Shown: positions 9,528 through 18,077 of the stretch, piece by piece
How positions within the stretch are numbered: position 1 is the first letter of the stretch
Layout of the letters: the number at the start of each line of letters is the position of its first letter
From: Methyloversatilis sp.
GTDB lineage: Bacteria; Pseudomonadota; Gammaproteobacteria; Burkholderiales; Rhodocyclaceae
Assembly (NCBI RefSeq): GCF_030698125.1
Contig: NZ_JAUYNV010000010.1
Location: 53,914 to 117,913 of the forward strand
Direction of reading: 5' to 3'
Length of the DNA: 64,000 nt
Notes under the pieces: model-generated
What the model was told of the DNA's origin: nothing
Database searches by the model: none
What the model saw: the letters and a program-made list of their open reading frames with translations, nothing else
Position numbers and translations under genes: made by a program

Positions 9528-10418
9528 TCACGCCGCGTTGCGTGCCATCACTGCGGGCGATGCGGCGGGATCCATCCACAGTTCGTCGCGGTATTGCGCG
9601 AAGCAGCGGGCGCCAAAGCGCAATCGCAGCAGTGCCCCTTCCGCAACGGGTCGCGCCAGTGAAGGATCGGCCGCCACCAGCGGCCGGATCACCTCGCGGT
9701 TCCAGCACAGCGAATGCTGTACGTCGAGTCCGGCATGCAGCTGGAAGTAGCGACGGGCCGGTGTCGGCACACCGAGTCGTTTCAGGCCGTCATTGACCAG
9801 ACCGACACGGCCGGGTGCGGTCATTTCGACTGCGCCCAGCGCACCGATCGATTGCCACGCGTAGCGCCGGTTGCTCGCCAGCGCAAGCATCAGATTGGCC
9901 AGCGCAAGTGCGGCCCATACCGTGTTCGACATTTCCGGCTTCAGATTCAGCTCGCGCGCCGTCTCTTCAAGCATCGGACCGTGCATGCCGTCTTCGTGGC
10001 CCCGACCCATTTCGTCCCAGTAGTTACGCGCCAGTTCCAGCTTCGCCTGCCGCGGCAAACCGAGTTGAGTCAGTGCAACCAGATCGTCAAAGCCTGCCTC
10101 GCCGGCAATTTCCTGACAGATGAACCAGCGCATCTGGGCCAGACTTGCAGAATCGGCGAGCCAGCGGAACAGGGGATCGTCCTGCCCCGGGCCGGACCTG
10201 GCCAGGCTTTCGAACCACTTCATGAACGCATCTGCATCGGTCGGGACGGCATCGAGTTGTTCGGTCAACGTCGCCCGCTCGGCTTCGATGAACACGCCCT
10301 CAAGTTCGCGCAGGATCGACTGTTCGCGCAAGCCGGCCCGCCAGTGCGCGTCGGCCATGCCAGGCTGCAGCCGATGATGGTTCAATCGGGCCAGCCGTCT
10401 GTGAAGGTCTTCATTCAT
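9528..10418 (-). CDS. Haem-oxygenase-like diiron (iron-containing redox enzyme) family protein
   Basis: 296-residue, predicted all-helical protein of the haem-oxygenase-like superfamily (Haem_oxygenas_2 / HDO type). Likely metal ligands lie in three helices: FICQEIAGE, DEMGRGHEDGMH and FQLHAGLDVQH, the last matching the H-x3-D-x2-H pattern of diiron oxidases and oxygenases such as UndA and CADD. The gene begins inside the end of the methyltransferase gene (four-base ATGA overlap), so the two are translationally coupled. Known relatives cleave or hydroxylate amino-acid- or fatty-acid-like substrates; the substrate here is unknown. Confidence 0.78.
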   Translation of the reverse strand: MNEDLHRRLARLNHHRLQPGMADAHWRAGLREQSILRELEGVFIEAERATLTEQLDAVPTDADAFMKWFESLARSGPGQDDPLFRWLADSASLAQMRWFICQEIAGEAGFDDLVALTQLGLPRQAKLELARNYWDEMGRGHEDGMHGPMLEETARELNLKPEMSNTVWAALALANLMLALASNRRYAWQSIGALGAVEMTAPGRVGLVNDGLKRLGVPTPARRYFQLHAGLDVQHSLCWNREVIRPLVAADPSLARPVAEGALLRLRFGARCFAQYRDELWMDPAASPAVMARNAA

Positions 10419-11575
10419 ATGCGGAGCGGCGCCACAGCGGGCGCATGGACGACCAGTCCGATCGCGGCGATCCGTTCGACACCCGCATACGCCGGCTGGT
10501 CCAGTTCGTCGCCGAAGACATCGGGATCGAGCTCGCTGTAATCGAAGCGCGCACCGGCACGCAGCAGCACCGGCTCGACCGCGCTGCGAAACGAGTCGAT
10601 GCCGTCGACGATCGCGCTCCCGGTGTAGAGCACAAGACGCCCGCCGGGCCTCAGGCGTGGCAAGGATTCAACGACGACGCGCATCGACATCTCATCTCCG
10701 TATGTGCCGCCACCATCGCGATAGAGGCGATGTGCAGGGTCGATCAGGTAGGGGGGATTGCACAGGATCAGGTCGGCACTGCCCTGCACGTTGTTCAGCA
10801 GATCACTGCGCCGGCAGTCGGCGCGGATGCCGAAGACAGCAGCGTTGATGCGCGCGCAATGCAGTGCGGCATCGCTCAGATCGAGCAGCGTCAGGTGCGC
10901 CGTCGCACCCAGCCGGCGCGCAGCGAACAGGCCACCGGCGCCGGTGCCGCAGCCCACGTCGATGATCTGCCAGATCGGTGTCCGGCTCTGCGACAGCGTG
11001 CGTTCGATGAGCCGGGCGAAGCGATAGGTATCCGGACCGAAGAAGACCGCGTCGGCGGCGGTCGTCGGATAGGCCGAATGCACCAGCAACAGGTCGTCGA
11101 GCGAGGAAAAACGGATGCGGCTGCGCAAAAGGCCGCCAGCGACCGGTTCTACGGCACCGGCGCGTACAAGCAGGTCAAGCGCTTCAAACGGCAGAAGATC
11201 CTGCGCGAACGGTTGACTCCAGCCGAACACGTCACGCAGGTTTCTGGCCTGCACGGCACGGTGTGCCAGTACCCGGCCGTGGGTATCCGGCGTGACAGTC
11301 GTGTGATGGTAGCCCTCGCCCAGCAGCCAGCGGCCCAGTTCGCGGGTCGCCCGGGCGTCGAGTTGCGTGGCATGCCACGAAACGGGCGCCACAGGCAGTG
11401 GCGGTATGTCGAGCGGGACGCGCATCAGCGCTGCGTGCGCACCGGTCTGGCGCGTCATCTGTTCCATGTTGCGAAGCGATTCAATCCTGCCGGAATGAGG
11501 GCGCGCAGACGTTGCGCAACCTGACGGGGCGCCGACTCCGGGCGCGATTTGTAGAATGGATTTTTGTTTTTTCAT
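10415..11575 (-). CDS. Class I SAM-dependent methyltransferase (HemK/PrmB-like small-domain type)
   Basis: Up to 386 residues from an ATG at 11575. Motif I is IIDVGCGTGAGG and motif IV is LILCNPPY, the NPPY signature of N- or C-methyltransferases such as PrmC, RlmG and RsmC. The N-terminal half (about 150 residues) is a separate domain, as in several rRNA and protein N5-glutamine methyltransferases. The first 36-50 residues are low-complexity and no start has a good ribosome binding site, so the real start could be near 11467 or 11425. It is the first gene of a two-gene unit with the diiron protein. Confidence 0.75.
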   Translation of the reverse strand: MKKQKSILQIAPGVGAPSGCATSARPHSGRIESLRNMEQMTRQTGAHAALMRVPLDIPPLPVAPVSWHATQLDARATRELGRWLLGEGYHHTTVTPDTHGRVLAHRAVQARNLRDVFGWSQPFAQDLLPFEALDLLVRAGAVEPVAGGLLRSRIRFSSLDDLLLVHSAYPTTAADAVFFGPDTYRFARLIERTLSQSRTPIWQIIDVGCGTGAGGLFAARRLGATAHLTLLDLSDAALHCARINAAVFGIRADCRRSDLLNNVQGSADLILCNPPYLIDPAHRLYRDGGGTYGDEMSMRVVVESLPRLRPGGRLVLYTGSAIVDGIDSFRSAVEPVLLRAGARFDYSELDPDVFGDELDQPAYAGVERIAAIGLVVHAPAVAPLRI

Positions 11576-12029
11576 GACTCATGGTTGCGTTGCACGACAG
11601 ACGGGATCGGATTCACCGACATCAATCATTCGGTTCGATGGACGCCAGACAAACGATGCTTCCCACGCGGGTTCATGCAGGGACAATGTCGCCCCGGGCA
11701 CTGAAAGTCTGTGCGTGATCACACAAAGGAGCTGCCCCCCGGAGAGGCACACACCTGCGCAGTCATCGCACACCGCCAGCGTTCGACAGCGCACGGACGA
11801 CACACCGGCTATCGATCACCGTTGCGCGGCGAGCATCCGTAAACGGATCGGCCGGAAATCCAGCGCGGCGACTGATTGCGGACACTCTTGGTCATGGCTT
11901 CATCGACTTGAATGAAGTCGCACAACACCTGCAAGCGGGCGCAATCCGCCCCGACCATGAATGGAGCAACTGCCGATGCCACGCCGGGCTGACTCGAGCA
12001 CTCCTGTCCCTGACTCGTTTTCGCATGGA
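11576..12029. other. Stretch without a supported gene
   Basis: Short broken frames occur on both strands and none shows a recognisable family. A plus frame from about 11740 to 12030 stays open and reads LGHGFIDLNEVAQHLQAGA near 11890-11945, but it has no plausible start and I do not recognise it. It may be a decayed gene. No clear terminator or RNA gene was seen. Confidence 0.4.
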
Positions 12030-12215
12030 ATGACGCCGAAGCAGGCGGCGCTGATTGCAATATTTTCGGGTCTGCACGATGTCGAACCCGACGGTGACGA
12101 TTTCGATATCCGGATGATCATGTGGGCCGACTACGTCAGGCACAAGGTGGGCAATGCGCAGGTTGGCACTGCACGCGCCCCTGACGGGGTGCGGTTCATT
12201 GCTCACACGACATGA
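12030..12215 (+). CDS. Hypothetical small protein
   Basis: 61 codons from the ATG at 12030 (an earlier ATG at 11961 would add 23). Codon choice is in line with the genome (third positions mostly G or C), and the sequence is acidic in the middle (EPDGDDFDIR). I recognise no family. No ribosome binding site is convincing. It lies just before a small membrane-protein gene on the same strand. Confidence 0.3.
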   Translation: MTPKQAALIAIFSGLHDVEPDGDDFDIRMIMWADYVRHKVGNAQVGTARAPDGVRFIAHTT

Positions 12216-12270
12216 CGTGCCCAACCGGCAGCAGCGTCCATCACTCGGGACGCGTGGGGCAGCGTCGTTG

Positions 12271-12513
12271 ATGTCGGGCCAGCCACCGGCAGAACTGCTT
12301 GACCTGCTGCAGTGGCCAGCCATGATCGCGACCATGGCGGCAGCCTGGCTGGTGGCGTCAGAACAGGTCGATCGACGCCACTGCGGCTTCTGGCTGTTCA
12401 TGCTCAGCAATGTGCTGTGGATCGCCTGGGGCGTTCAGGCGGCTGCACCGGCGCTGATCGCCATGCAGCTTGGCCTGGCGGCGATGAACATCCGGGGCGC
12501 GATCAAGACGTGA
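12271..12513 (+). CDS. Small integral membrane protein
   Basis: 80 residues from the ATG at 12271 with three hydrophobic stretches (WPAMIATMAAAWLVA, FWLFMLSNVLWIAWG, AAPALIAMQLGLAAM). It resembles a widespread family of about 80-100-residue inner-membrane proteins with the phrase GFW-x-F-x-LSN-x-LW-x-W and a C-terminal MNIRG; their function is not established. The upstream frame to 12154 is open, but the hydrophobic protein starts here. Followed by a 93-base gap to the convergent DUF1127 gene. Confidence 0.65.
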   Translation: MSGQPPAELLDLLQWPAMIATMAAAWLVASEQVDRRHCGFWLFMLSNVLWIAWGVQAAAPALIAMQLGLAAMNIRGAIKT

Positions 12514-12606
12514 TACGGGCTCAGCGTGCGCGCCACGCTGCGGCATCAGGTCGGCGCGACATTCCAGGTGCGGCACGGGTGAATGCGTATTCCCGACCGC
12601 CACGCG

Positions 12607-12804
12607 TCATCGGCCGGCTTGCGCTTCCGGGCCATCGACGCGGCCGAAATGCCCCGACAGCACCGAAGGGATGTCCGAGCGGCCAAGGCCGATGTCGCGC
12701 AGTTCGAGATCGTTCATGGCACGCAGTTCGGCACGGGCGCGGCGCCGCCGGTTGGCTTCGCGCATCTGACGCGCCCAGTCACGGAGCCAGCCGGGCGCGG
12801 ACAT
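12607..12804 (-). CDS. DUF1127 (YjiS-like) small basic protein
   Basis: 65 residues. The C-terminal half carries the DUF1127 signature (ELRAMNDLELRDIGLGRSDI), preceded by an arginine-rich helix. In alphaproteobacteria such short proteins have been linked to RNA binding and phosphate or carbon regulation; nothing specific is known here. AGGAGG at 12811-12816 stands 6 bases before the ATG, a near-ideal ribosome binding site. The start overlaps the 3' end of the tautomerase gene by 26 bases on the same strand. Confidence 0.8.
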   Translation of the reverse strand: MSAPGWLRDWARQMREANRRRRARAELRAMNDLELRDIGLGRSDIPSVLSGHFGRVDGPEAQAGR

Positions 12805-13174
12805 GGCGCACCTCCTGGGTTTCGCCGGCATAGCCCCAGCTGTCGGCGGCGATGTCGGTCACGATGATGTAGCTCGCCGGATGCAGCGGACCGAGCAACT
12901 CATCCAGGGCTTGCCAGACAGCATGGATATAGGTGGATTTTTCCGGCTTGGTGTTCGTGCCGGCGGTCACCCGCACGTCCAGATGGAAGGCGGTCAGTGA
13001 TCCGCCAACCGCCTCCGCACCGACCGCCCAGTGCTCGACTTGCGACAGCGCGATCGCCGTCAGTTCGCGCTTCTTGCCGAGCACGTCCGCCGTCAGGTCG
13101 GTGACCGCGCGGATCACCGCGAGGCGGGTGTCGGCGTCGAGCGGGCGGGAAAGCTGCAGCGTGATCATCGGCAT
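12779..13174 (-). CDS. Tautomerase family protein (4-oxalocrotonate tautomerase / MIF-like)
   Basis: 131 residues beginning MPMITLQLSRP; removal of Met would expose Pro-1, the catalytic base of the tautomerase superfamily. Other family stretches are LGKKRELTA, VRVTAGTNTKPEK and a C-terminal DIAADSWGYAGETQE. The ATG at 13174 is fixed by an AGGAGA ribosome binding site and by the need for proline at position 2, ruling out the longer frame to 13315. It is divergent from the MocR-type regulator and may be its target. The natural substrate is unknown. Confidence 0.85.
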   Translation of the reverse strand: MPMITLQLSRPLDADTRLAVIRAVTDLTADVLGKKRELTAIALSQVEHWAVGAEAVGGSLTAFHLDVRVTAGTNTKPEKSTYIHAVWQALDELLGPLHPASYIIVTDIAADSWGYAGETQEVRHVRARLAP

Positions 13175-13234
13175 GACGGGTCTCCTGGGGGCTTGTGTCG
13201 TATTCCGGGCCCCATCATCCCCGCCTTCCACATT

Positions 13235-13328
13235 GCGATACAGATACACCGGTTCATGTTTGAACCGGTACAGTTTCGTATCGCATGATGCTGTACCGAT
13301 GCGCCGCACCGGCAACTGTATCGATGCG
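13235..13328. promoter_or_regulatory. Operator-like repeats between tautomerase and mocR genes
   Basis: A perfect 9-bp inverted repeat (ACCGGTTCA / TGAACCGGT, 4-base spacer, 13248-13269) is nested in an outer GCGATAC / GTATCGC pair (13235-13241, 13278-13284). Next to it CTGTACCGATGCG (13291-13303) and CTGTATCGATGCG (13316-13328) form a direct repeat with a 25-base period, and CGGTACAG at 13266-13273 is a reverse copy of its CTGTACCG core. MocR/GabR-type regulators typically bind direct repeats in a divergent promoter like this. Confidence 0.6.
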
Positions 13329-13376
13329 TGCGAATCGTGCGGCAGTACAGTGAGTCAGGCTTTACGGGAGCACCGC

Positions 13377-14780
13377 ATGAACCGCTATGAAGCACTCGCC
13401 GACCGGCTGCGCGCCGATATCCGCGCTGGCGTGTATCCGCCCGGCCAGCGCCTTCCGTCGGTGCGGCGCATCGCGCAGCAGCAGCAACTGAGCATCGCCA
13501 CCTGCATCTCCGCCTACCGCAGGCTCGAAGCGCAGGGGTGGGTGGAAGCGCGGCCGCAATCCGGCTTCTTCGCGCGCATGCCGGAGGCGCTGCCGCCGCG
13601 CGCCTGCCAGACCTGCGACCATGAATCGCCGGGCGAAGTGACGATGTCGGAGCGCGTCGCGCAAGTCATGCGCGCCTCGCACCGGGACGACCTGCTGGTG
13701 TTCAGCACCGCGATTCCGCACGCCGACTTCCTGCCGGTGAAGGACGTGCGCGCCAGTCTCGCGCGCGCCCTGCGTCATGACGACGCGGGCAGTGCGCGCT
13801 ACGGCGAGTTCGTCGGCGAGGAAGCGCTGCGCGTGCAGATCGCGCGCCGTGCAGTGGAGTCAGGCTGCCAGATCCACCCGGACGACATCGTGATCACGAC
13901 CGGTTGCCAGGAGGCGCTGACCCTGGCGCTGCGTGCAACGACGCAGCCGGGCGACATCGTGGCCATCGAATCGCCGGCCTTCTTCGGCACGCTGCAGCTG
14001 ATCGAATCGCTCGGCCTGAAGGCACTCGAAATCCCCACCGATCCCCAGACCGGCATCAGCCCGGATGCGCTCGAACTGGCGCTGGAGCGCTGGCCGGTCA
14101 AGGCCTGCCTGACCTGCACCAGCTTCAGCAATCCGAGCGGCGCGTCGGTGCCGGACGCGCACAAGCGACGCCTCGTGCAGATGCTGTCGGCACGCGGCAT
14201 CGCGCTGATCGAAGACGACATCTACGGAGAACTGGCACACGACGGCGAGCGCCCGCGCGTGGCCAAGGCCTGGGACCGCAGCGGCCATGTGCTGCTGTGT
14301 TCGTCCTTCTCCAAGACGATTGCGCCCGGTCTGCGTATCGGCTGGATCGTCGCCGGCCGCTGGCGGCGCGAAGTCGAACAGCTCAAGTACGGCAGCACGA
14401 TGGCCACCGCCCTGCTGCCGCAGCGCGCGCTGGCCGACTACCTTGCGACCGGCCGCTGGGACCGCCACCTCGTTCGCGTGCGCCGCCAGTACGCAGAACA
14501 GATGGCACGCATGCAGACCGCCATCGCGCGCCACTTTCCGGCCGGCACCCGCTGCACGCGACCGGCCGGCGGTTTCATCCTGTGGCTGGAACTGCCGGAG
14601 CATGTCGATGCGCTGCAACTGCAATCGCAGGCGCTGGCGGCCGGCATCAGCATTTCGCCCGGACCGATGTTTTCGCCGCAGAACAAGTATCGCAACTGCG
14701 TGCGCCTCATGTGCGCCGTGCGCTGGGACGCGCGCGTCGACGCGGCGCTGGCGACGCTGGGCCATCTCGCTGCACGCTGA
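13377..14780 (+). CDS. MocR/GabR-family regulator (GntR DNA-binding domain fused to aminotransferase fold)
   Basis: 467 residues. Residues 1-70 are a GntR winged helix (LPSVRRIAQQQQLS, QSGFF); residues about 110-460 are a fold-type I PLP-dependent aminotransferase domain with the cofactor lysine in SSFSKTIAPGLRIGW. The ATG at 13377 has GGGAG at 13366-13370; the open frame continues upstream but only non-coding repeats lie there. Such proteins act as PLP- or amino-acid-responsive regulators of a divergent gene, here most simply the tautomerase. Effector unknown. Confidence 0.9.
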   Translation: MNRYEALADRLRADIRAGVYPPGQRLPSVRRIAQQQQLSIATCISAYRRLEAQGWVEARPQSGFFARMPEALPPRACQTCDHESPGEVTMSERVAQVMRASHRDDLLVFSTAIPHADFLPVKDVRASLARALRHDDAGSARYGEFVGEEALRVQIARRAVESGCQIHPDDIVITTGCQEALTLALRATTQPGDIVAIESPAFFGTLQLIESLGLKALEIPTDPQTGISPDALELALERWPVKACLTCTSFSNPSGASVPDAHKRRLVQMLSARGIALIEDDIYGELAHDGERPRVAKAWDRSGHVLLCSSFSKTIAPGLRIGWIVAGRWRREVEQLKYGSTMATALLPQRALADYLATGRWDRHLVRVRRQYAEQMARMQTAIARHFPAGTRCTRPAGGFILWLELPEHVDALQLQSQALAAGISISPGPMFSPQNKYRNCVRLMCAVRWDARVDAALATLGHLAAR

Positions 14781-14977
14781 TTCTTTTGCAGCACGCAATG
14801 TGCCATTCGGATCATCCTTATGACCGAGGGTTACCAGAAGGCTTCATCGTGAGGTCACGAGTCATTAACGGGCTTCGCGCATCGTAGAGGGCGATTGCCG
14901 GGCGCCGACAGGCCCCGCGTCGCCCGTCGCACGTCTGCATCTGCAACGCGCACTACGACCACTCATGGAGACCCTGC

Positions 14978-16504
14978 ATGAACGACAACTCATCCAAGAC
15001 GCCGGTCAATACGACCCGCCGCAACATGCTGAAAGGCTCGGCCTCGCTGGCCGCTGCGCCCTTCGTCACCACCTTCGGCATGATGGCTGCACGCAACGCC
15101 GAAGCCCAGGCCTGTACCCGTCTGACCACAATGGTTGCAAGCCCGTACGGCATCGTGGCTCCGGTGGCCGACCTGACGACCGGCCTGCCGCTGCTGATGC
15201 TGCCGGCGGGCTTCAGCTACAAGTCCATGGGCTGGCGCGACGACGTGATGACCGACGGCAAGCTGAGCCCGAACGCCCATGACGGCATGGCCGTCGTGCG
15301 CAGCCGCCGCGTCGGCCGCAGCACCGAACTGACCCTGATCCGCAACCACGAACTCGGTACTTCGTCGGCGCCGCGTCTGGTCAATGCACCGACCTACGAC
15401 AAGGACGGCACCGGCAACAAGCCCGCCGGCGGCACCACCACGCTCATCGTGCGCGACGGCAACCTGGTCGAGATCCGCCCCAGCCTCGGCGGCACCATGA
15501 CCAACTGTGCCGGCGGCGTAACCCCGTGGGAAACCTGGCTCACCTGCGAAGAGAACACCACCGACCGCAGCAGCGTCGGCGGCAAGAAGCACGGCTACGT
15601 GTTCGAAGTGTGCGCGGATCCGGACGACACCACCGCCCAGCCCATCGTCGACATGGGCCGCTTCCGCCACGAAGCCGTCGCTGTTGACCCGACAACCAAT
15701 CACGCCTACGAGACCGAGGACGCGAGCCCGGTGTCCGCACTCTACCGCTTCGTGCCTGACAACGACGCGGGCGGCGAGAACACCTATGCCGACGGCGGCA
15801 AGCTGTACGCCGCCCGCATCAAGCAGATCATCCGCTCGAGCTACGCCACGCTCGAAGAAGTGAATCAGACCGGCTTCACCTCGCCCTGCGTTGGCGACGA
15901 GTACGTGCTGGAATGGGTTGAAATCGCCGACCCGGACGCTGCACCGACCTCAATCAACGTGCTCGGCTCGAACCGCAATGTCAGCGGCCCGTTCGCCCAG
16001 GCCTGGGCAGCAGGCTGCGCCCGCATGCTGCGCGGCGAAGGCATCTGGTATCACGCCGGCAAGGTGTACATCGTCGATACCTCGGCCGGTGGCGAAGGCT
16101 GCGTATGGGAACTGACACTGGCCACGCAGCACGTCAAGGCCATCTACGTGAGCTCGAACCAGCGGGCCGGCAACAATCTCGACAACATCACTGTCAGCCC
16201 GCGCGGCGGTCTGCTGTGCTGCGAGGACGGCGGCACCAGCTCTGATGAACTGGGCAACGGCCTGCGCCTGTTCGGTCTGGGCAACGACGGCATGCCGTAC
16301 ATGTTCGCAAAGAGCAATGTGAACTTCACCGCCGCGCAGTACGCCGCGGCCGGCAAGACCCTGCTCGGCGGCACCGGCAACCAGCTGGGTGCGGAATTCG
16401 CCGGCGCCTGCTTCGATCCGACCGGACGCATCCTGTTCGTCAACAACTACACCCCGGGCATCACCTACGCGATCACCGGTCCGTGGGCCAAGGGCAATCT
16501 GTAA
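14978..16504 (+). CDS. TAT-exported PhoX-family phosphatase-like protein (DUF839)
   Basis: 508 residues. The N-terminus carries a twin-arginine signal (TRRNMLKGSASLAAAPFV) with a cleavage region near NAEAQA, so the protein is exported folded. The rest is the PhoX/DUF839 beta-propeller family, calcium- and iron-dependent phosphatases or relatives; family words RNHELG, GGVTPWETWLTCEE and GRFRHEA are seen. GGAG about 9 bases upstream supports the ATG. It heads a three-gene run with two PEP-CTERM proteins and a shared terminator, suggesting a cell-envelope function. Phosphatase activity is likely but not certain from sequence. Confidence 0.85.
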   Translation: MNDNSSKTPVNTTRRNMLKGSASLAAAPFVTTFGMMAARNAEAQACTRLTTMVASPYGIVAPVADLTTGLPLLMLPAGFSYKSMGWRDDVMTDGKLSPNAHDGMAVVRSRRVGRSTELTLIRNHELGTSSAPRLVNAPTYDKDGTGNKPAGGTTTLIVRDGNLVEIRPSLGGTMTNCAGGVTPWETWLTCEENTTDRSSVGGKKHGYVFEVCADPDDTTAQPIVDMGRFRHEAVAVDPTTNHAYETEDASPVSALYRFVPDNDAGGENTYADGGKLYAARIKQIIRSSYATLEEVNQTGFTSPCVGDEYVLEWVEIADPDAAPTSINVLGSNRNVSGPFAQAWAAGCARMLRGEGIWYHAGKVYIVDTSAGGEGCVWELTLATQHVKAIYVSSNQRAGNNLDNITVSPRGGLLCCEDGGTSSDELGNGLRLFGLGNDGMPYMFAKSNVNFTAAQYAAAGKTLLGGTGNQLGAEFAGACFDPTGRILFVNNYTPGITYAITGPWAKGNL

Positions 16505-16570
16505 TCCATCTCCGTCGATAGCCATCGCAGGCGGCGCATTGCCGTCTGCACACCGAAAGGACTCCGTACC

Positions 16571-17143
16571 ATGAAGAAACTGCTCGCCTCGTGCGCCCTG
16601 CTCGCCCTCGCTGCCATCCCGGCACAGGCCGCCACCTTCCAGAACGCCATCACCACCGGCGGCACCGTCGTTGAGGACTTCAGCGGCGCCGGCATCATTT
16701 CATTCGACATCGACTTCGCCAATCTGGCGCCGGTCACGCTGAACTATGAAATCGACGCCGATGACAACGGCTCGCCGATCACCTTCAGCAGCGTCATCCG
16801 CAACCTGACCGGTACCGGCATCGACAACCTGGTGTTCACGCTGAGCATGTCGAACTTCGACAGCGTCGGCAGCGTCACCACCTTCAACGCCAACGCCATC
16901 GTCAGCCTGAATGGCGAAGGCAATGTCGCGTCGATCAGCTTCCCGGGCTCGGAATACGTCGACGTCCTCGTCGGCAACCCGACCGGCGAGCCGGGCCGCA
17001 TCAACTGGACGATCAATTCCAACGCGCTGCGCTCGGGCGACCTGCTGAGCATCACCGCCGCCGTTCCGGAACCCGAAACCTACGCGATGCTGCTGGCCGG
17101 TCTCGGCCTGATCGGTGCTGCCGCCCGTCGCCGCAAGGCCTGA
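16571..17143 (+). CDS. PEP-CTERM sorting domain protein, putative surface protein
   Basis: 190 residues: Sec signal peptide (MKKLLASCALLALAAIPAQA), a beta-rich middle of unknown family rich in Thr, Ser and Asn, and a C-terminal PEP-CTERM signal (VPEPETYAMLLAGLGL then AARRRKA). PEP-CTERM proteins are processed by an exosortase of the EpsH/XrtA type and are associated with extracellular polysaccharide; the exosortase is not in this window. It lies 66 bases after the PhoX gene and 57 bases before a second PEP-CTERM gene. Confidence 0.88.
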   Translation: MKKLLASCALLALAAIPAQAATFQNAITTGGTVVEDFSGAGIISFDIDFANLAPVTLNYEIDADDNGSPITFSSVIRNLTGTGIDNLVFTLSMSNFDSVGSVTTFNANAIVSLNGEGNVASISFPGSEYVDVLVGNPTGEPGRINWTINSNALRSGDLLSITAAVPEPETYAMLLAGLGLIGAAARRRKA

Positions 17144-17200
17144 TTGCCTGGCGCGGGACGCCCACGCGCGGTCCCGCGCATTCACCAAAGGAAAAGTCTC

Positions 17201-17956
17201 ATGAAATTCACACTCATCGCAGTCGCCCTGTCGGCCGCCCTCGCATCGCCGGCCTTTGCCGCGACCAGCACGACGCTCACCTTCCAGCAGGGTGTCGGCG
17301 GTTATACCGGCACGCAGGACACCGTGATCCGCAGCAACCTTACCGCCGGCGGCGGTGATTCGACCAACACCAACTACGGCGACGCAGAAGAAATCAGCGT
17401 CGACGGCGACGACGGCAGCCCGGGTGCCAAGCCCAATCAAGGCCTGATCCGCTTCGACAACCTGTTCGGCAACAGCGCCGGTCAGATCCGTGCGACTGAC
17501 ACCATCGTGTCGGCGACCCTGAGCATCTACATCACGAACCCCGGCAGCGGCATGACGGTGCACGACATGCTGGTCGACTGGGCGCAGGGCAGCGCCACCT
17601 GGAACAGTCTGGTCAACGGCGTCCAGACCGACGGCAGCGATGCGTCCACCACCGTGCTGGCCGCCTTCGGCGCGAACAACGGCGCAGAGAACGTCGGTGC
17701 CGACGACTGGCTCACGATAGACCTCACCGCTTCGCTGCAAGCCATGCAGAGCGGCAGCGTGCCGGGTTACGGCTGGGCGTTGATGCCGTATGCAGCCGGC
17801 AGCAACGGCATCGACTTCCTCACGTCGGAGTACGGTGCGCCGCTGGCCCGCCCGGTGCTGAGCGTCGAAGTCATGCCGGTTCCGGAACCCGGAACCTATG
17901 CGATGCTGCTCGCCGGTCTCGGCCTGATCGGCTTCGCCGCCCGTCGTCGCGGCTGA
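17201..17956 (+). CDS. PEP-CTERM protein with DNRLRE-like domain
   Basis: 251 residues from the ATG at 17201 (AAAGGA ribosome binding site). A Sec signal ends near SPAFAA; residues about 30-215 resemble the DNRLRE domain (beta-rich, with TSTTLTFQQGV, VDWAQGSATWNS and SVEVMPVPEPG near its end); the tail is a PEP-CTERM signal (VPEPGTYAMLLAGLGL, AARRRG). DNRLRE domains occur in cell-surface proteins of unknown function. Last gene of the PhoX-PEP-CTERM run. Confidence 0.85.
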   Translation: MKFTLIAVALSAALASPAFAATSTTLTFQQGVGGYTGTQDTVIRSNLTAGGGDSTNTNYGDAEEISVDGDDGSPGAKPNQGLIRFDNLFGNSAGQIRATDTIVSATLSIYITNPGSGMTVHDMLVDWAQGSATWNSLVNGVQTDGSDASTTVLAAFGANNGAENVGADDWLTIDLTASLQAMQSGSVPGYGWALMPYAAGSNGIDFLTSEYGAPLARPVLSVEVMPVPEPGTYAMLLAGLGLIGFAARRRG

Positions 17957-17974
17957 GCGATTCAGTCGCTTGAA

Positions 17975-18008
17975 GGGGCCGCCGGCGCACTGCCGGTGGC
18001 CCCTTTTT
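17975..18008 (+). terminator. Intrinsic terminator closing the phoX-PEP-CTERM operon
   Basis: GGGGCCGCCGGC pairs with GCCGGTGGCCCC (one G-T pair) around a short loop and is followed by five T residues. It begins 19 bases after the last PEP-CTERM gene. Confidence 0.85.
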
Positions 18009-18077
18009 CATCCGGCGAGCAGACGAAAAAGTGTCGCGATCCAGAACGCCGGTGCATCAACCCGCGGACACTGTTCC

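Noticed and set aside
14781..14977. Possible Pho box upstream of the PhoX gene
   Set aside because: Only loose TCAC/TCAT half-sites with wrong spacing; not close enough to the CTGTCAT direct repeat.
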